The notes under the pieces were generated by a model, which was not told the DNA's origin, did not search any database, and saw only the letters and a program-made list of their open reading frames with translations. Positions 1-10,400 of a DNA stretch of 64,000 bases are shown here, piece after piece. Every line of letters begins with the position of its first letter. Positions within the stretch are counted from its first letter, which is position 1. The position numbers and the translations under genes were made by a program. This DNA is from Vallitalea pronyensis (GTDB lineage Bacteria; Bacillota; Clostridia; Lachnospirales; Vallitaleaceae): contig NZ_CP058649.1 in the NCBI RefSeq assembly GCF_018141445.1, forward strand, positions 5,661,001 to 5,725,000, written 5' to 3'.

Positions 1-1
1 T

Positions 2-370
2 GATTATGATCAGAAGATTTTATCCGGTACACAGGTTTTATCTGCTTTGAAATTATTTGAGGGGCAGCCAGCTGGTTTAGTTGTAAGAACAAAAACACAG
101 ATTACCAATAGTGAAGGCACGAATTATGGTGCACTATTTGCAGGTGTAACAAATAACACTACTGGAGTTCCTCCAAAGAATGCTGGTGAATCTTGGTATA
201 CATATACAATTGCTTTAGATAGTGACAACAATATGTCCTATAACATGAATTATTTACCCGCAAGTAAAGCTGGTTCCGAAACTTTCATTAGACCTACTGC
301 AAAATTTCTTGCTGAGCTAATAAAAGATACAACTGGAACCATCGTTGGTATCTGTTTTTCACAACAATAA
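2..370 (+). CDS. Partial pseudopilin-like secreted protein, 5' end outside the window
   Basis: The reading frame is open from base 2, so the start codon and probably the N-terminal signal or transmembrane segment lie upstream. About 122 residues are visible. They are polar, rich in Gly, Thr and Asn, and contain no further membrane segment, as expected of the exported part of a pilin-like protein. A strong hairpin terminator follows the stop codon, so this gene ends a transcript or is followed by partial read-through into the next genes. Its place just before a run of small single-span proteins suggests a major or minor pilin-like subunit. That is inference; I recognise no named family. Confidence 0.6.
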   Translation, partial: DYDQKILSGTQVLSALKLFEGQPAGLVVRTKTQITNSEGTNYGALFAGVTNNTTGVPPKNAGESWYTYTIALDSDNNMSYNMNYLPASKAGSETFIRPTAKFLAELIKDTTGTIVGICFSQQ

Positions 371-374
371 CTCG

Positions 375-405
375 AAAGCCCTTAGCCTGCCTAAGGGCTT
401 TATTT
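375..405 (+). terminator. Rho-independent terminator after the truncated first gene
   Basis: AAAGCCCTTAG and CTAAGGGCTTT form an 11-bp perfect stem with a five-base loop, followed by TATTTT. It lies between the first two genes of the pilus-like locus and may set different levels of the upstream subunit and the downstream genes. Confidence 0.85.
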
Positions 406-418
406 TCATATACAAGGA

Positions 419-856
419 GTGATTGCTATAGATGAATGGAGCAAAATCATATGGGTATCCATTGACCTGATGACGGCGGCTCTTATTCTGGTATCTGCAC
501 TTACCATTTCCAGAATATCACGTGACTTTGGCCGTGTCCAACAACAAGAAATCAATGCCGTTGCCGTTACCAAACTTTATCGGACATATAATCGATACGA
601 TAATCAAACCAATCTTACACCACAAGATATTATTACCTTAATCTTTGAAACGCGAGGCAGACCTGAAATTTGGGTAGACACAACAGCAGGTTCTGCTGTC
701 AGCTTTACCCAAAAATGGACGCCAACTTCTCCAAGCAACATGTGGGATTTAACCCATATTACTGAAAATGTACTTCCAGTAACAGCATCCTATACCTCAA
801 CCATTGAAAAAAATGCCAATGGCGAAATTAGCCGTGTGGAATTTAGGAGGGACTAA
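419..856 (+). CDS. Small pseudopilin-like membrane-anchored protein
   Basis: About 145 residues with one hydrophobic segment near the N-terminus (around residues 9-28, WVSIDLMTAALILVSALTI) and a polar remainder. This is the architecture of TadE/TadF or type IV pseudopilin proteins. The stop codon is directly followed by the ATG of the next gene, so the two are translationally coupled. The start is doubtful. GTG at 419 overlaps the AAGGAG at 414-419. The next in-frame codons are ATT (422) and ATA (428), and ATA sits 8 bases after the Shine-Dalgarno site. The next normal start, ATG at 470, would remove most of the membrane anchor. No family is recognised with certainty. Confidence 0.6.
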   Translation: MIAIDEWSKIIWVSIDLMTAALILVSALTISRISRDFGRVQQQEINAVAVTKLYRTYNRYDNQTNLTPQDIITLIFETRGRPEIWVDTTAGSAVSFTQKWTPTSPSNMWDLTHITENVLPVTASYTSTIEKNANGEISRVEFRRD

Positions 857-1234
857 ATGGAAAGTGAAATTAGCTCAACCCTGAAACAGTCGGTTATCTT
901 AATTGTTATTGGTTTCGTCATCTCCGCCATGTGGCTTACCATTGCATTTGGTCAACAGATTAACCATAGTGGCGTTAACACCATTGCTAAATCCACAAGC
1001 TTTATCTACAGCGCAGAATTGGAATCCATTAAGAATTATACTCAAGATTTACCCGCTTCATCGGTTTACTTGGCTCTTGAGAAAAATCGGGATGCCATCC
1101 TTTCAATATCCGGTTATGCTCACGGTACCAGCATATGGTCCATTGACGACTTAAAGAAAATATTTGGCCATCAAATCATATGCCAAGTAGAGCCTTATCA
1201 AGAAGCTTACAAAATTCGTATAACGACCTATTAG
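857..1234 (+). CDS. Small pseudopilin-like membrane-anchored protein
   Basis: 125 residues with a single hydrophobic helix at about residues 13-31 (VILIVIGFVISAMWLTIAF) followed by a soluble domain. The ATG abuts the stop of the preceding gene and has AGGAGG eight bases upstream. It shares the topology of its neighbours on both sides, short cytoplasmic head, one helix and an exported domain, which suggests that this run of genes encodes several minor pilins of one apparatus. The exact function is unknown. Confidence 0.65.
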   Translation: MESEISSTLKQSVILIVIGFVISAMWLTIAFGQQINHSGVNTIAKSTSFIYSAELESIKNYTQDLPASSVYLALEKNRDAILSISGYAHGTSIWSIDDLKKIFGHQIICQVEPYQEAYKIRITTY

Positions 1235-1244
1235 GAGGGATTTC

Positions 1245-1652
1245 ATGAACATAGATGATTATATTGATTATCTGGTCACCATACTATTACTGGCTTTATT
1301 CATACCCATTACGGTATCCAACATGATCCCTCTCTACAATAATAAAATTGGAGGATTTGATGTTCAAATAGAAAAAACAGCACTTAAAACACAGGGTGAG
1401 ATTATACCATATGATAAACCATTTACTTCCCATCATACCATGCTTATGTTAGCCATTGCTGACGTCTACTCTGCTGACCCTGACATAATAGAAATTAATG
1501 GTACCACCATCCAAATAGATGAAGCTTTTTTAGGGAACCGCATCAGTGCTTTGCAAAATGCCTATGCCGCTATGCCCACTGTGGAAAAGATGTCTGTTGA
1601 GCTATACGTGGATAGCAACGGTCCCAGAAAGTGGGTGATTAAGAATGAGTGA
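1245..1652 (+). CDS. Small pseudopilin-like membrane-anchored protein
   Basis: 135 residues, with a hydrophobic segment at about residues 9-29 (YLVTILLLALFIPITVSNMI) and an exported domain of roughly 100 residues. AGGAGG lies 7-8 bases before the ATG. Its last eight bases overlap the start of the next gene, a sign of coupled translation. The single N-terminal helix fits a minor pilin or TadE-like protein, but I cannot assign a named family. Confidence 0.65.
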   Translation: MNIDDYIDYLVTILLLALFIPITVSNMIPLYNNKIGGFDVQIEKTALKTQGEIIPYDKPFTSHHTMLMLAIADVYSADPDIIEINGTTIQIDEAFLGNRISALQNAYAAMPTVEKMSVELYVDSNGPRKWVIKNE

Positions 1653-2091
1653 TTTTATTAATAAAATTATTGGCTTATTCATGGTCTTTATTTTATTAGT
1701 ACTTGCTCCCCTCATCATTAATTCCCTTAGTACATCCCTCACCATGAAACGTGCGGTCCTCAATGAAATGACCAACTTCATTGATAAAGTAACGGATACC
1801 GGACGTATAACCGATGCTCAAAGAACAGATTTCTACTTGGGTTGTTCCTCCCACGGTGTTACGGTAGATGTACGGATTAAACGTTATATACGTGTTGTCA
1901 ACTCAGATGGTGCCGGCAGTACCGTTACAACCTATGTCTTAAGTGATGCAATCGCCAATTGGAACCAAGGAGATATTATTGAAGTGGAGGTGGAAGCCAT
2001 TGATTACACAAGTGCACAGAAGCTCATGTGGTATTTCAATCGATTCTTTCCGCCAAAAATAGATTTTCAACTGGCAGGCATGATTCGATAG
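1645..2091 (+). CDS. Small pseudopilin-like membrane-anchored protein
   Basis: 148 residues with an N-terminal hydrophobic helix at about residues 7-27 (IIGLFMVFILLVLAPLII). A globular exported domain with beta-rich composition follows. The start overlaps the end of the preceding gene and the stop overlaps the Shine-Dalgarno site of the next, so it sits inside a tightly packed operon. A minor pilin-like role is inferred from topology and context. Confidence 0.65.
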   Translation: MSDFINKIIGLFMVFILLVLAPLIINSLSTSLTMKRAVLNEMTNFIDKVTDTGRITDAQRTDFYLGCSSHGVTVDVRIKRYIRVVNSDGAGSTVTTYVLSDAIANWNQGDIIEVEVEAIDYTSAQKLMWYFNRFFPPKIDFQLAGMIR

Positions 2092-2103
2092 GAGGTGCTA
2101 TGG

Positions 2104-3063
2104 ATGAAAAGAATATACCTACCTCTATTTGTTGTTCTTCTCTATTTAGCCACATTACTTCTCTTTTTTTCAACGTATATTCGTAAAGATATTCGAGAAT
2201 TTGAGCAGCTTAAACTCTCCTATGCCATTGATTACGCATCAGACGCAGCCATGTTACAACTGATTCAATCACGGGACTTATCCATGGATTACTCCGATAA
2301 GGATTATCTAAGTGCTAACCCACAAGAAGCACTGGATACTTTTGTTGATGTCTTTTTATTTAACTATGGTTTAACCCCAAGTGATTTAAATCGATCCCAT
2401 GTTAAGATGAACTTTATTCCCACATTTACTGTGGCCATGTTTGACGGTTATTACATGGCAACCCCTAGGCTTGTTGAGAATGCACACCCCTACCCTGAGA
2501 ATGGCATTCATGATGGTACTTGGGATCTGGTTTTTTCACCAAAAATGCCCTACATCTACATCAATGGTACTTCAAGTTATGCCTTGAATATGGGTAGTGA
2601 CTATACATTGAAAATGTCAGGGAATCTACTATCTAAACCTAAGGGGTTCCCACCAGGTATTTCATCCAAGGAACAGATTCACCGTGAAATTTCCAACATC
2701 GTATCCAAAGATATCTCCTATACCATTAATACATTCAATGAGAATAATCCAAACTGGGCAAATACTTTCTATATCCCCAGTTCCCTTACCACCTTTACAG
2801 GTGTTAACCCCATTGAAGGACCATCTATTATTGCCATCGTACAAAACGTGGATTTTGCTACCTCTACACCCATCTCCGCTTTTAGCGTAGCAGGTTCCAA
2901 GATTCAGAGTGCACGTATGGTTGGTGGTTATATACGTAATGGTCAGAAGTATTACTGCTACATGGATAAACTACCTGGTTTTATTACCATTGAAGATTTG
3001 TTTGAAACGGTACATGACGCAGCTATGGCAGGGTATGCTCATGATATGATGTATATGGATTAA
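2104..3063 (+). CDS. Membrane-anchored protein of the pilus-like locus
   Basis: 319 residues from the ATG at 2104, which lies eight bases after AGGAGG (2090-2095) and is preferred to the GTG at 2095 that lies inside that site. One hydrophobic segment (residues 4-23, IYLPLFVVLLYLATLLLFFS) is followed by about 290 exported residues. It is the largest of the single-span proteins in the run and could be a tip or adaptor subunit. No catalytic motif is apparent and no family is recognised. Confidence 0.65.
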   Translation: MKRIYLPLFVVLLYLATLLLFFSTYIRKDIREFEQLKLSYAIDYASDAAMLQLIQSRDLSMDYSDKDYLSANPQEALDTFVDVFLFNYGLTPSDLNRSHVKMNFIPTFTVAMFDGYYMATPRLVENAHPYPENGIHDGTWDLVFSPKMPYIYINGTSSYALNMGSDYTLKMSGNLLSKPKGFPPGISSKEQIHREISNIVSKDISYTINTFNENNPNWANTFYIPSSLTTFTGVNPIEGPSIIAIVQNVDFATSTPISAFSVAGSKIQSARMVGGYIRNGQKYYCYMDKLPGFITIEDLFETVHDAAMAGYAHDMMYMD

Positions 3064-3188
3064 ATGAAGATAGACATATATGCCTCTATGACTTGAATAG
3101 CCAGTCAATCATACATATTCAATTGAAATATTCTATAAATTATGATATATTATTTTTTTATAGACGAATATTCAAGGAGGTTTTACAA

Positions 3189-4364
3189 ATGAAAAAATTA
3201 TTATCATGGTGCCTCGTATTTATGCTACTAGTAGCAATAAATATACCTTCCTTAGCTGCCGGTGATGAACCATCGGGCTGGGCCAAAGAATTGGTTGCTG
3301 AAGCCATTGAGAAAGGCTATGTTCCAGAACATCTTCAAAGTGATTACCACAGGTCCATTACACGAGAGGAATTTGCAGAACTCTTTGTAACAGCTGTTTT
3401 TTCAGAAGTGAATCGACAAGAAATAGCCAGCGCAGGGGCTGCAACAAAACATGCATGGGATTTTAAAGAACTCACCATTGATAATTTCTTATCTAAGGTG
3501 TCCACAACACAGAAATTTACAGATACAGATAATAAATATGTGAAAGTCGCTAATATACTTGGTATGGTTAATGGGGTTGGGGATAACACCTTTAATCCTG
3601 ATGGGCTTATTACTAGGGAACAGGCTTGCATTATGTTTGTGAATTATTTTCAGACAGTTGTTCATCCAGGCGGTGGATATGCCTTAGAAGAACTTGACGA
3701 CATACATGATGCTTCTAGTTGGGCAAAGGATGCCGTTATATGGTCTTATCGTGCTGATTTCTTAAAAGGTACTAAGGAATACATAGCCGAAAGCATTACT
3801 GGTCAAAAAGAACCTCGTATTTTACAGATGGGCCACTTCGATACAAAGGGAACGTTTACAAGAGAACAAGCCATTGTTGTCATTGCAAAATTGGGTAATC
3901 CAAATGATAACCATCTTAGAAATTTAGTCTTGCGAGGCTACATGCGTATTAATATGGATGTTTTAATGCCAGGATTCGAAATTGATGGCAATACAATTAA
4001 AATGCTTAAAACTGGCTTTGAGTCTAAGTACTCTCATATCAAAGAATACTTTAGAACCCAACCAATATTAAAAGATTATGTGGATAAGTATACTACTGAA
4101 GAACTAATTGCTGCAGTCTGGTCACCCCATGGTGCTCAATTTAAGATGACTGATACCAATCACCTTGATAATGTATTATCAGGCAATCAGACTTTATATG
4201 ATTATGAATTATTTACTATTGAGCACAATAAGAATGGTTATTTATTCATATTAACAAAAACACCTGGTTATGGTTATTTTGAACATTGTGGTGGTATACT
4301 GTTTCATCGTCCTAATGGCTGGACTGGCGCACCTGTGCCTGTTACTGGCAAAGAAGTAAAATAG
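3189..4364 (+). CDS. S-layer homology (SLH) domain surface protein
   Basis: 391 residues from the ATG at 3189, eight bases after AAGGAGG; a longer upstream frame lacks a ribosome site. A signal peptide covers residues 1-24, ending near SLAAGDEP. Three SLH-like modules follow: about 28-75 (containing ITREEFAEL), 109-158 (containing GVGDNTFNPDGLITREQA) and 170-237 (containing FTREQAIVVIAKLG). The last 150 residues are unassigned. SLH modules bind pyruvylated secondary wall polymers, so the protein should sit in the outer cell wall. It lies in the pilus-like cluster and could act as wall anchor or guide for the apparatus. Confidence 0.85.
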   Translation: MKKLLSWCLVFMLLVAINIPSLAAGDEPSGWAKELVAEAIEKGYVPEHLQSDYHRSITREEFAELFVTAVFSEVNRQEIASAGAATKHAWDFKELTIDNFLSKVSTTQKFTDTDNKYVKVANILGMVNGVGDNTFNPDGLITREQACIMFVNYFQTVVHPGGGYALEELDDIHDASSWAKDAVIWSYRADFLKGTKEYIAESITGQKEPRILQMGHFDTKGTFTREQAIVVIAKLGNPNDNHLRNLVLRGYMRINMDVLMPGFEIDGNTIKMLKTGFESKYSHIKEYFRTQPILKDYVDKYTTEELIAAVWSPHGAQFKMTDTNHLDNVLSGNQTLYDYELFTIEHNKNGYLFILTKTPGYGYFEHCGGILFHRPNGWTGAPVPVTGKEVK

Positions 4365-4382
4365 ATTAGATATTATTATGTA

Positions 4383-4417
4383 GCGCATAGGTAATGATTA
4401 TTGCCTGTGCGCTTTTT
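4383..4417 (+). terminator. Hairpin terminator between SLH gene and giant gene
   Basis: GCGCATAGG and CCTGTGCGC form a nine-base stem with one G-T pair, followed by TTTTTATT. It separates the SLH gene from the giant gene, so the latter may depend on read-through or on its own promoter. Confidence 0.75.
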
Positions 4418-4433
4418 ATTTAAGGAGGTTTAT

Positions 4434-7400
4434 ATGTCCATAAAGAAAATAATTTCATGTTTTCTTGTCATTGTTTTAATGATATTCTTTCCAACACCTA
4501 ATGTCAAAGCTGGTGGAGCTATCGGTACTATAGGGACCATTCCCTCAGGAGGTTCTCCTGGTGAAGGAGGAGGATTGTATGAAGTAACACCAGCATTTCG
4601 CGTTGGTATTGTAACTGAAACATTTAGAAAACCTATTGATACTAATGATTTAGAAAAAGTACGAGCTCAAATTATTCAACATTATGTTAATCACTTTCCC
4701 GACATAGAAAACTATATTATGTTTTCTCCTTCTTCAATTTACCATGAAGACCATGATATTGTACTTGGATGGTACAACTTAGGTAATGGAGATATTCAAT
4801 ACATTGCTAAAGAGAAACATTTTGATAAAAATGGTGTTCTACAAGAGGAACCCAAAAAAGATGAAGATGGTCGCCATGTTTTGGAAAAGAAGCATCGTAA
4901 AATTGATCCTGGAACTGCCACTAAAGAGCATATATTCTACACTGATCTTAAAGGGCAAATTGTTAATAATAGTTTAAAATCCCTCAATAAATATAAGTGG
5001 CAATCTATACTTAAACGTAAGAGTTACAATACAGATGAAGAGTATAATAATGCACTTATACAGTTTGAAAAAAAATCTACTCAATTATGGAGTTATTTGC
5101 TAAAGGGCTGGGATAACTCATCAGAAACATTAATTAATATAAAGTTAAATGAATATACAAAATATGTTCCACCTAAAGAATCAACAGCAGAAGAAAGACT
5201 AAATAATCAAATTGCTTATCTTGACTTGCTTATGACGTTATATGTGTTATCTCCAGATGATGAGGCAAAAGTATATGCTGAAGCAATAGAACGTTATGTT
5301 AATGAAGATGAACTTGCTATAAGGCCTCCTCTTATAGCAATCGACACAGCTGTCCGAGTTAAAGTCCCAGCATATACTTCAAAACCCTTTTATCTACCTT
5401 CTACCTCTTACTTAATGTACGTTTCTCATGTAACATCTTCTTATGATCTATGTAATCCCAACGCACCAACTTTTGAAGATAATGATACACAACCCTATGA
5501 GGCTGACCATACAAGAAAAGTACTAACAAGTCTGATACAAAAATCTGTTGACCAGAAACCTAATGAAGATCGTATTTCAGACCTATATGGTGAAACAGGT
5601 AAAAAGAATGGGTTTAATTGGGGTCAATCTGGTGTCTGCCAAGATATATTACGAACAACTGGTAATATGGTAAAATGGTACGATTCTACAGTTAATCCTG
5701 TTATGAAAGCTCTCACATTTCATGATGACCATTATGGATTCGTTATTGTATCCGCTGAAAATGTTATCATCCCAAGTCAAAATCCACCAGCAGGCTTTTC
5801 AATCATTAGCAACCCCAAAGAAAAAATGCTGGAGGCAGGTTCGAAAACCATTCAATCATATACAGAAATAACCTTACAGCGTAAACTAAAGGATACGCAA
5901 GAGGTGGATTGGATAAAAGCTTTAGACCGAGAATTTGATAGTGGTTTTCCTAAAATCATTATTAACCTGGATTCTACAACGTTAGCCAGTGGAAAAGCTG
6001 ACACAACGACTACATATGATTTCTCAACACCTTCAAAATTCAAAGGTAATGGGCAACCCATTCCTTTAACAAAAGATGAACTGCTGTCTTTTATATTAGG
6101 TGATACAACATTTAGCTATAGACATAACTTGGTGAATTATCCCGTTGAACCTAAAAAAAGCTATACCTTTAATTACAAAGCATCCATACAGGTTAAACTA
6201 TCTAATGAAATAACCATCGATCTACAAGGAGACCCAGACCAAGCCTCAACAACATATTATAGTCCTGCAAAACTTATCCGTTATACTTCCTCACCAATGG
6301 TTTATTCGGAAATTAAACAAGGCTCACCAGGCAATGAAACATTTGAAGCCATGGCAGGTACCCCTACAACACGAAATCTGTATTTTGCAAGCGGTGGTAG
6401 CGAGTTCATTGTGGATATTGTAACGGAATACTGCCCAGACCTTACCACTGAACGAACTTACAGAAGCTATTTTTCTGGTACTGCCAGCGCGTTCAAAACT
6501 GGTGACCAAGCTGGTAACTACACGGTAGGTGGTTTCTCCTTTAATGGTCATTCTGGAGGAACCCATACCAAAACATGGTCGGGTAGCATTCCATGGACTG
6601 GCTCACATTCTGCCAGTGGCTGGCATGGTGGTAGTGTAACAAATAGTTGGAATTATTCCAGCCAAGAAGCGGCCTTAAAAGAAGCAGAAGCATATGCATC
6701 ACAAGTTAATGGTACGACTATATCACATACTGCTGCAAGTGATGGTAAAACACGAAGTTTTAACAGCTGGAATGCATCTGTATCAGGTGGTTACTCAGAC
6801 GGTTCTGAAGGCACTTGGACAGATGGAAAGGATCCGCAACCAGCATCAGGTACACCTGGAGAACCTGGCTATAAATCTGCTAAACCTGGCGTTCCAGCAA
6901 AAAGTTCAGCAGGTACTGCTGGTTCCTATTCCTATTCTGTAAAGGTTACCTTACCAGCTCATAAATTATGTGGACCAGATCATGAAAATGATATGCCTTC
7001 TATTGAAGATACATGGAAACAAACCATTACCTACGATATCCAAAAAATTGTAGATGTGAACATCTGGAAAATTGACCGAAGTCATGTGGATGGCATGTCA
7101 ACCCTAACGGAGACAGATGACATCACAGCAACTGTTGTTCAAGGGGATCCAAATATTTTTTATAATATTGCAGCCAATGATACCTCTACTGATGGCCGGA
7201 TACGTTACAGCCTTGAACCGGAACAGCATGATCATGTGGTTTGGCATGAAGGGGTACGCTCCGATACATCTGATGGATTAGGTACCAATCCTTTAGCTGA
7301 TGACAGCCCTGGAGGTGGTGGTCATTATGAGTCATATGGTAAAGGCATTATCTACACCAATAGCACTATACCTAACGAAGTTAACTACCATCAAAATAAT

Positions 7401-10400
7401 GCTGATGCCACTGATAAAACAACACCTGAATTTGCTAAATTCAATGAACGAAGAAATCAAAAAAATATCACTACGGTCATATCCGATTTTGTTATCCTCC
7501 AAACATCCAGCGGTGATCAGTCCCTCATCTACTTTGAAAAAGACTCCGAGGAAAAAACCAGTCAAGAAAACTTTGCTGATATGCAAATTGAAGTAGAACA
7601 CATGTGGGATGATAACCCTGAATCAGCTGCTAAAATGACGCCAGAGGATATTCATATAGGTTCCTATAATGGTAACTACTTTAATCCTGCCGCCAAATAC
7701 AAAGGTAATGGCGACCAACATAAGACGATTACTATTCTTGATAATGACCCTGCCAAAACCATTACAAGACCCACAAGACCTTCTAATATGCGGCTTGTAA
7801 AAGAGAATATTGATGTCATGGATACCATACCTAATGATGAATACATCACTGGTAATAGCAGTGTCTTTTACCGTAATATACTAAGACATGGTCAACCTAG
7901 TGATTTCTATAAAGATACCTATCATGGAGATTATGGTTTATCTGGACTTAAATATCCTTCTACCTATTCAGACAACCATAGTAAGGTTAATGATATTGTT
8001 ATTCATAACCCTGTAGCAGCCGAAGATGCCATGGTTGTATCCCTTGACTCTTCACTGGATCAACGATCAGCTGGCTCATTGGTTGGCGGCAATCTGCAAA
8101 GTGATACAAAAGAGTATGTAACGGAATTAAAAAATGTGCATCCTCATCAGAACTTCTTATTTAATGGTAACGCGGAACAACTATGTAATAGTGGACATAT
8201 TCTTAATTGGAAAGGTGAAGTGGATAACCCAACGGATGTGGCTTTTCTAAGACGGACCTCTAGTGATTGGAAAATCAGTGGTAGTGGGTCCTTTGAAATC
8301 AGAGTACCTGCCAAATCAAACAGAATAGCTAAGTATGTTTGTACGACAGTAGGAGAAGCAGGTACCCACTATCATTTTTCTGGTAAAATTGGTGCACATA
8401 GAACAGAAGGTTATTTTACAATTGAAGCCTTAAATGCCAACGGCAAAGCGATAAAAACTTGGCAAACACCTAAGCATAAAAGTTCCCAAGTTATTGAGCA
8501 ATCCCTTTGTTTTACTGCTCCTAATGATACTGTTCAGTTAAGAGTAAGTATTGTAAATGGACTATCCCATAACACAACTACTGTAGCAGAACATATCTTT
8601 GCAGATGATCTTGTACTGACAAAAGAACATGGTGATACATCTCCTTGGGTACCTATCAAATATTCTGCTTATGAAGAAATCACCCAGAATAATCCAGGCT
8701 ATGTAGAGCCTCATACCATTTCAAATCCAGAGTATGTTCCTGCTGTTAACGAACCTGGTACAACACAAAATTTTAGCTATACAGGTAATCGGCAGACCTT
8801 TACAGCACCCTATACAGGTGAATATACTTTAGAAGCTTGGGGTGCAGCCGGGGGTAACTATTCAAAAGCTAATGGAGGATATGGCACTTATGTGAAAACA
8901 ACCAAAACCCTTAATAAAGGTGACACCATGTATGTGTATGTTGGTGGTCAAGGTAAACCAGGGAACAGTAAATCTGGCGGCTGGAATGGTGGGGGTACAT
9001 CCGGTGGTTGTACATGTGGTTCATCTTCTGGTGGCGGTGCAACCGATTTTAGGACAACCACATCTACAAATAGCCGTTTTCTTGTTGCAGGAGGTGGTGG
9101 CGGCGCTGGTACATCTGGTAATCACGGTCGTTCTTCAATCTATGCTACCATGTCAAGCTATGTAGGGCAAACTGGGGCTACTTCTGATGGCGGTGGCGGT
9201 GGTGGCGGCTATCGTGGGGGCTACAATGGTGGAACAGATATGGGTGCTTATGCGGGTTCTTCATTTGTTAATAACACTGAAATTACCCACAATGTCAGTA
9301 ACAGTACCTATGTTGTCACAACAGGCAGTAACTCTGGGCATGGACGAGCTCGGGTAACTTTACCACCAAAATACTCACCTGAAGTAGGTGAACCGACTAT
9401 TTTGGTTAATAATGCCTATTATGTGCCTGCTGTTGTGAAGAAAACTGGATCAAGTATTGTGGTGATTACCCCTGCCCAAGGTGAACCTTATATTCCAGAT
9501 CTAGCCCCAACCATTCGCACTGTTATCCAATCCGATAAAACAATATCTGAACCACCTGATGATTGGTATGAAACCAAGGTCATTACCATACCAGCCAACC
9601 CTACGGTTACAGTGCCTGGAGGCGGCAATTTCAGTGCAGGGAATTTCTTATTACTTGATTACCCATTCCAAGTATATTTTCCAAATGAAGGGGATTTCTA
9701 TGGTACCGGTGCTTATGGACTTTCAAAAACAAGTAACCATACTGGTAAAGGCTTTACCAACAATATGTCCACAACTGAATGGACAGCAGAAAAGTTTGCG
9801 AAGTTTGGGTTTGCCGTTATACATAAAGGTGTTCTTTATCCTGCGAATACAGAAATATCTTTGACACCCATTGATGAAAATTACTATGACTTTTATTTGC
9901 CTTTAGGCAATAAAGAAGCACTAAGTGCCTTTACAGAATTCTATGCAGTTGCTAACAATGCTCCTTCTGTTGATAATCGTACAGCATACAATAATAAAAA
10001 AAGACATAGTCATAAAAATGCACGGCATTCCGCACTAAGGGAATACAACATCGATATCATCGGTCGAATCGGTAATTTAGTCATGGAGGATACAGGCGAT
10101 TATCGTTTCTCTAACTTCTTCAAGCAGCCTCTTTATAATGAATGGTATATACCAAGTGTTGTCCATAAAGTTGCCTTAGATCAACAACGAGCATACTTAG
10201 GTCCTTTAAAAGATATTCGTAATCATACAGTGAGTACACATACTCATTACTTGAATACTTATGGTTCTCTAGATTTTCTTAACCGGGCACCCGTCAATCT
10301 ACCATTATCACCTTCTATCAATAACATCCCAGCTCTGCAACGTCAACCATTAAGATATGGCTACCCCATTTTTATGGACATTCAAACAACAGGTAACTAT

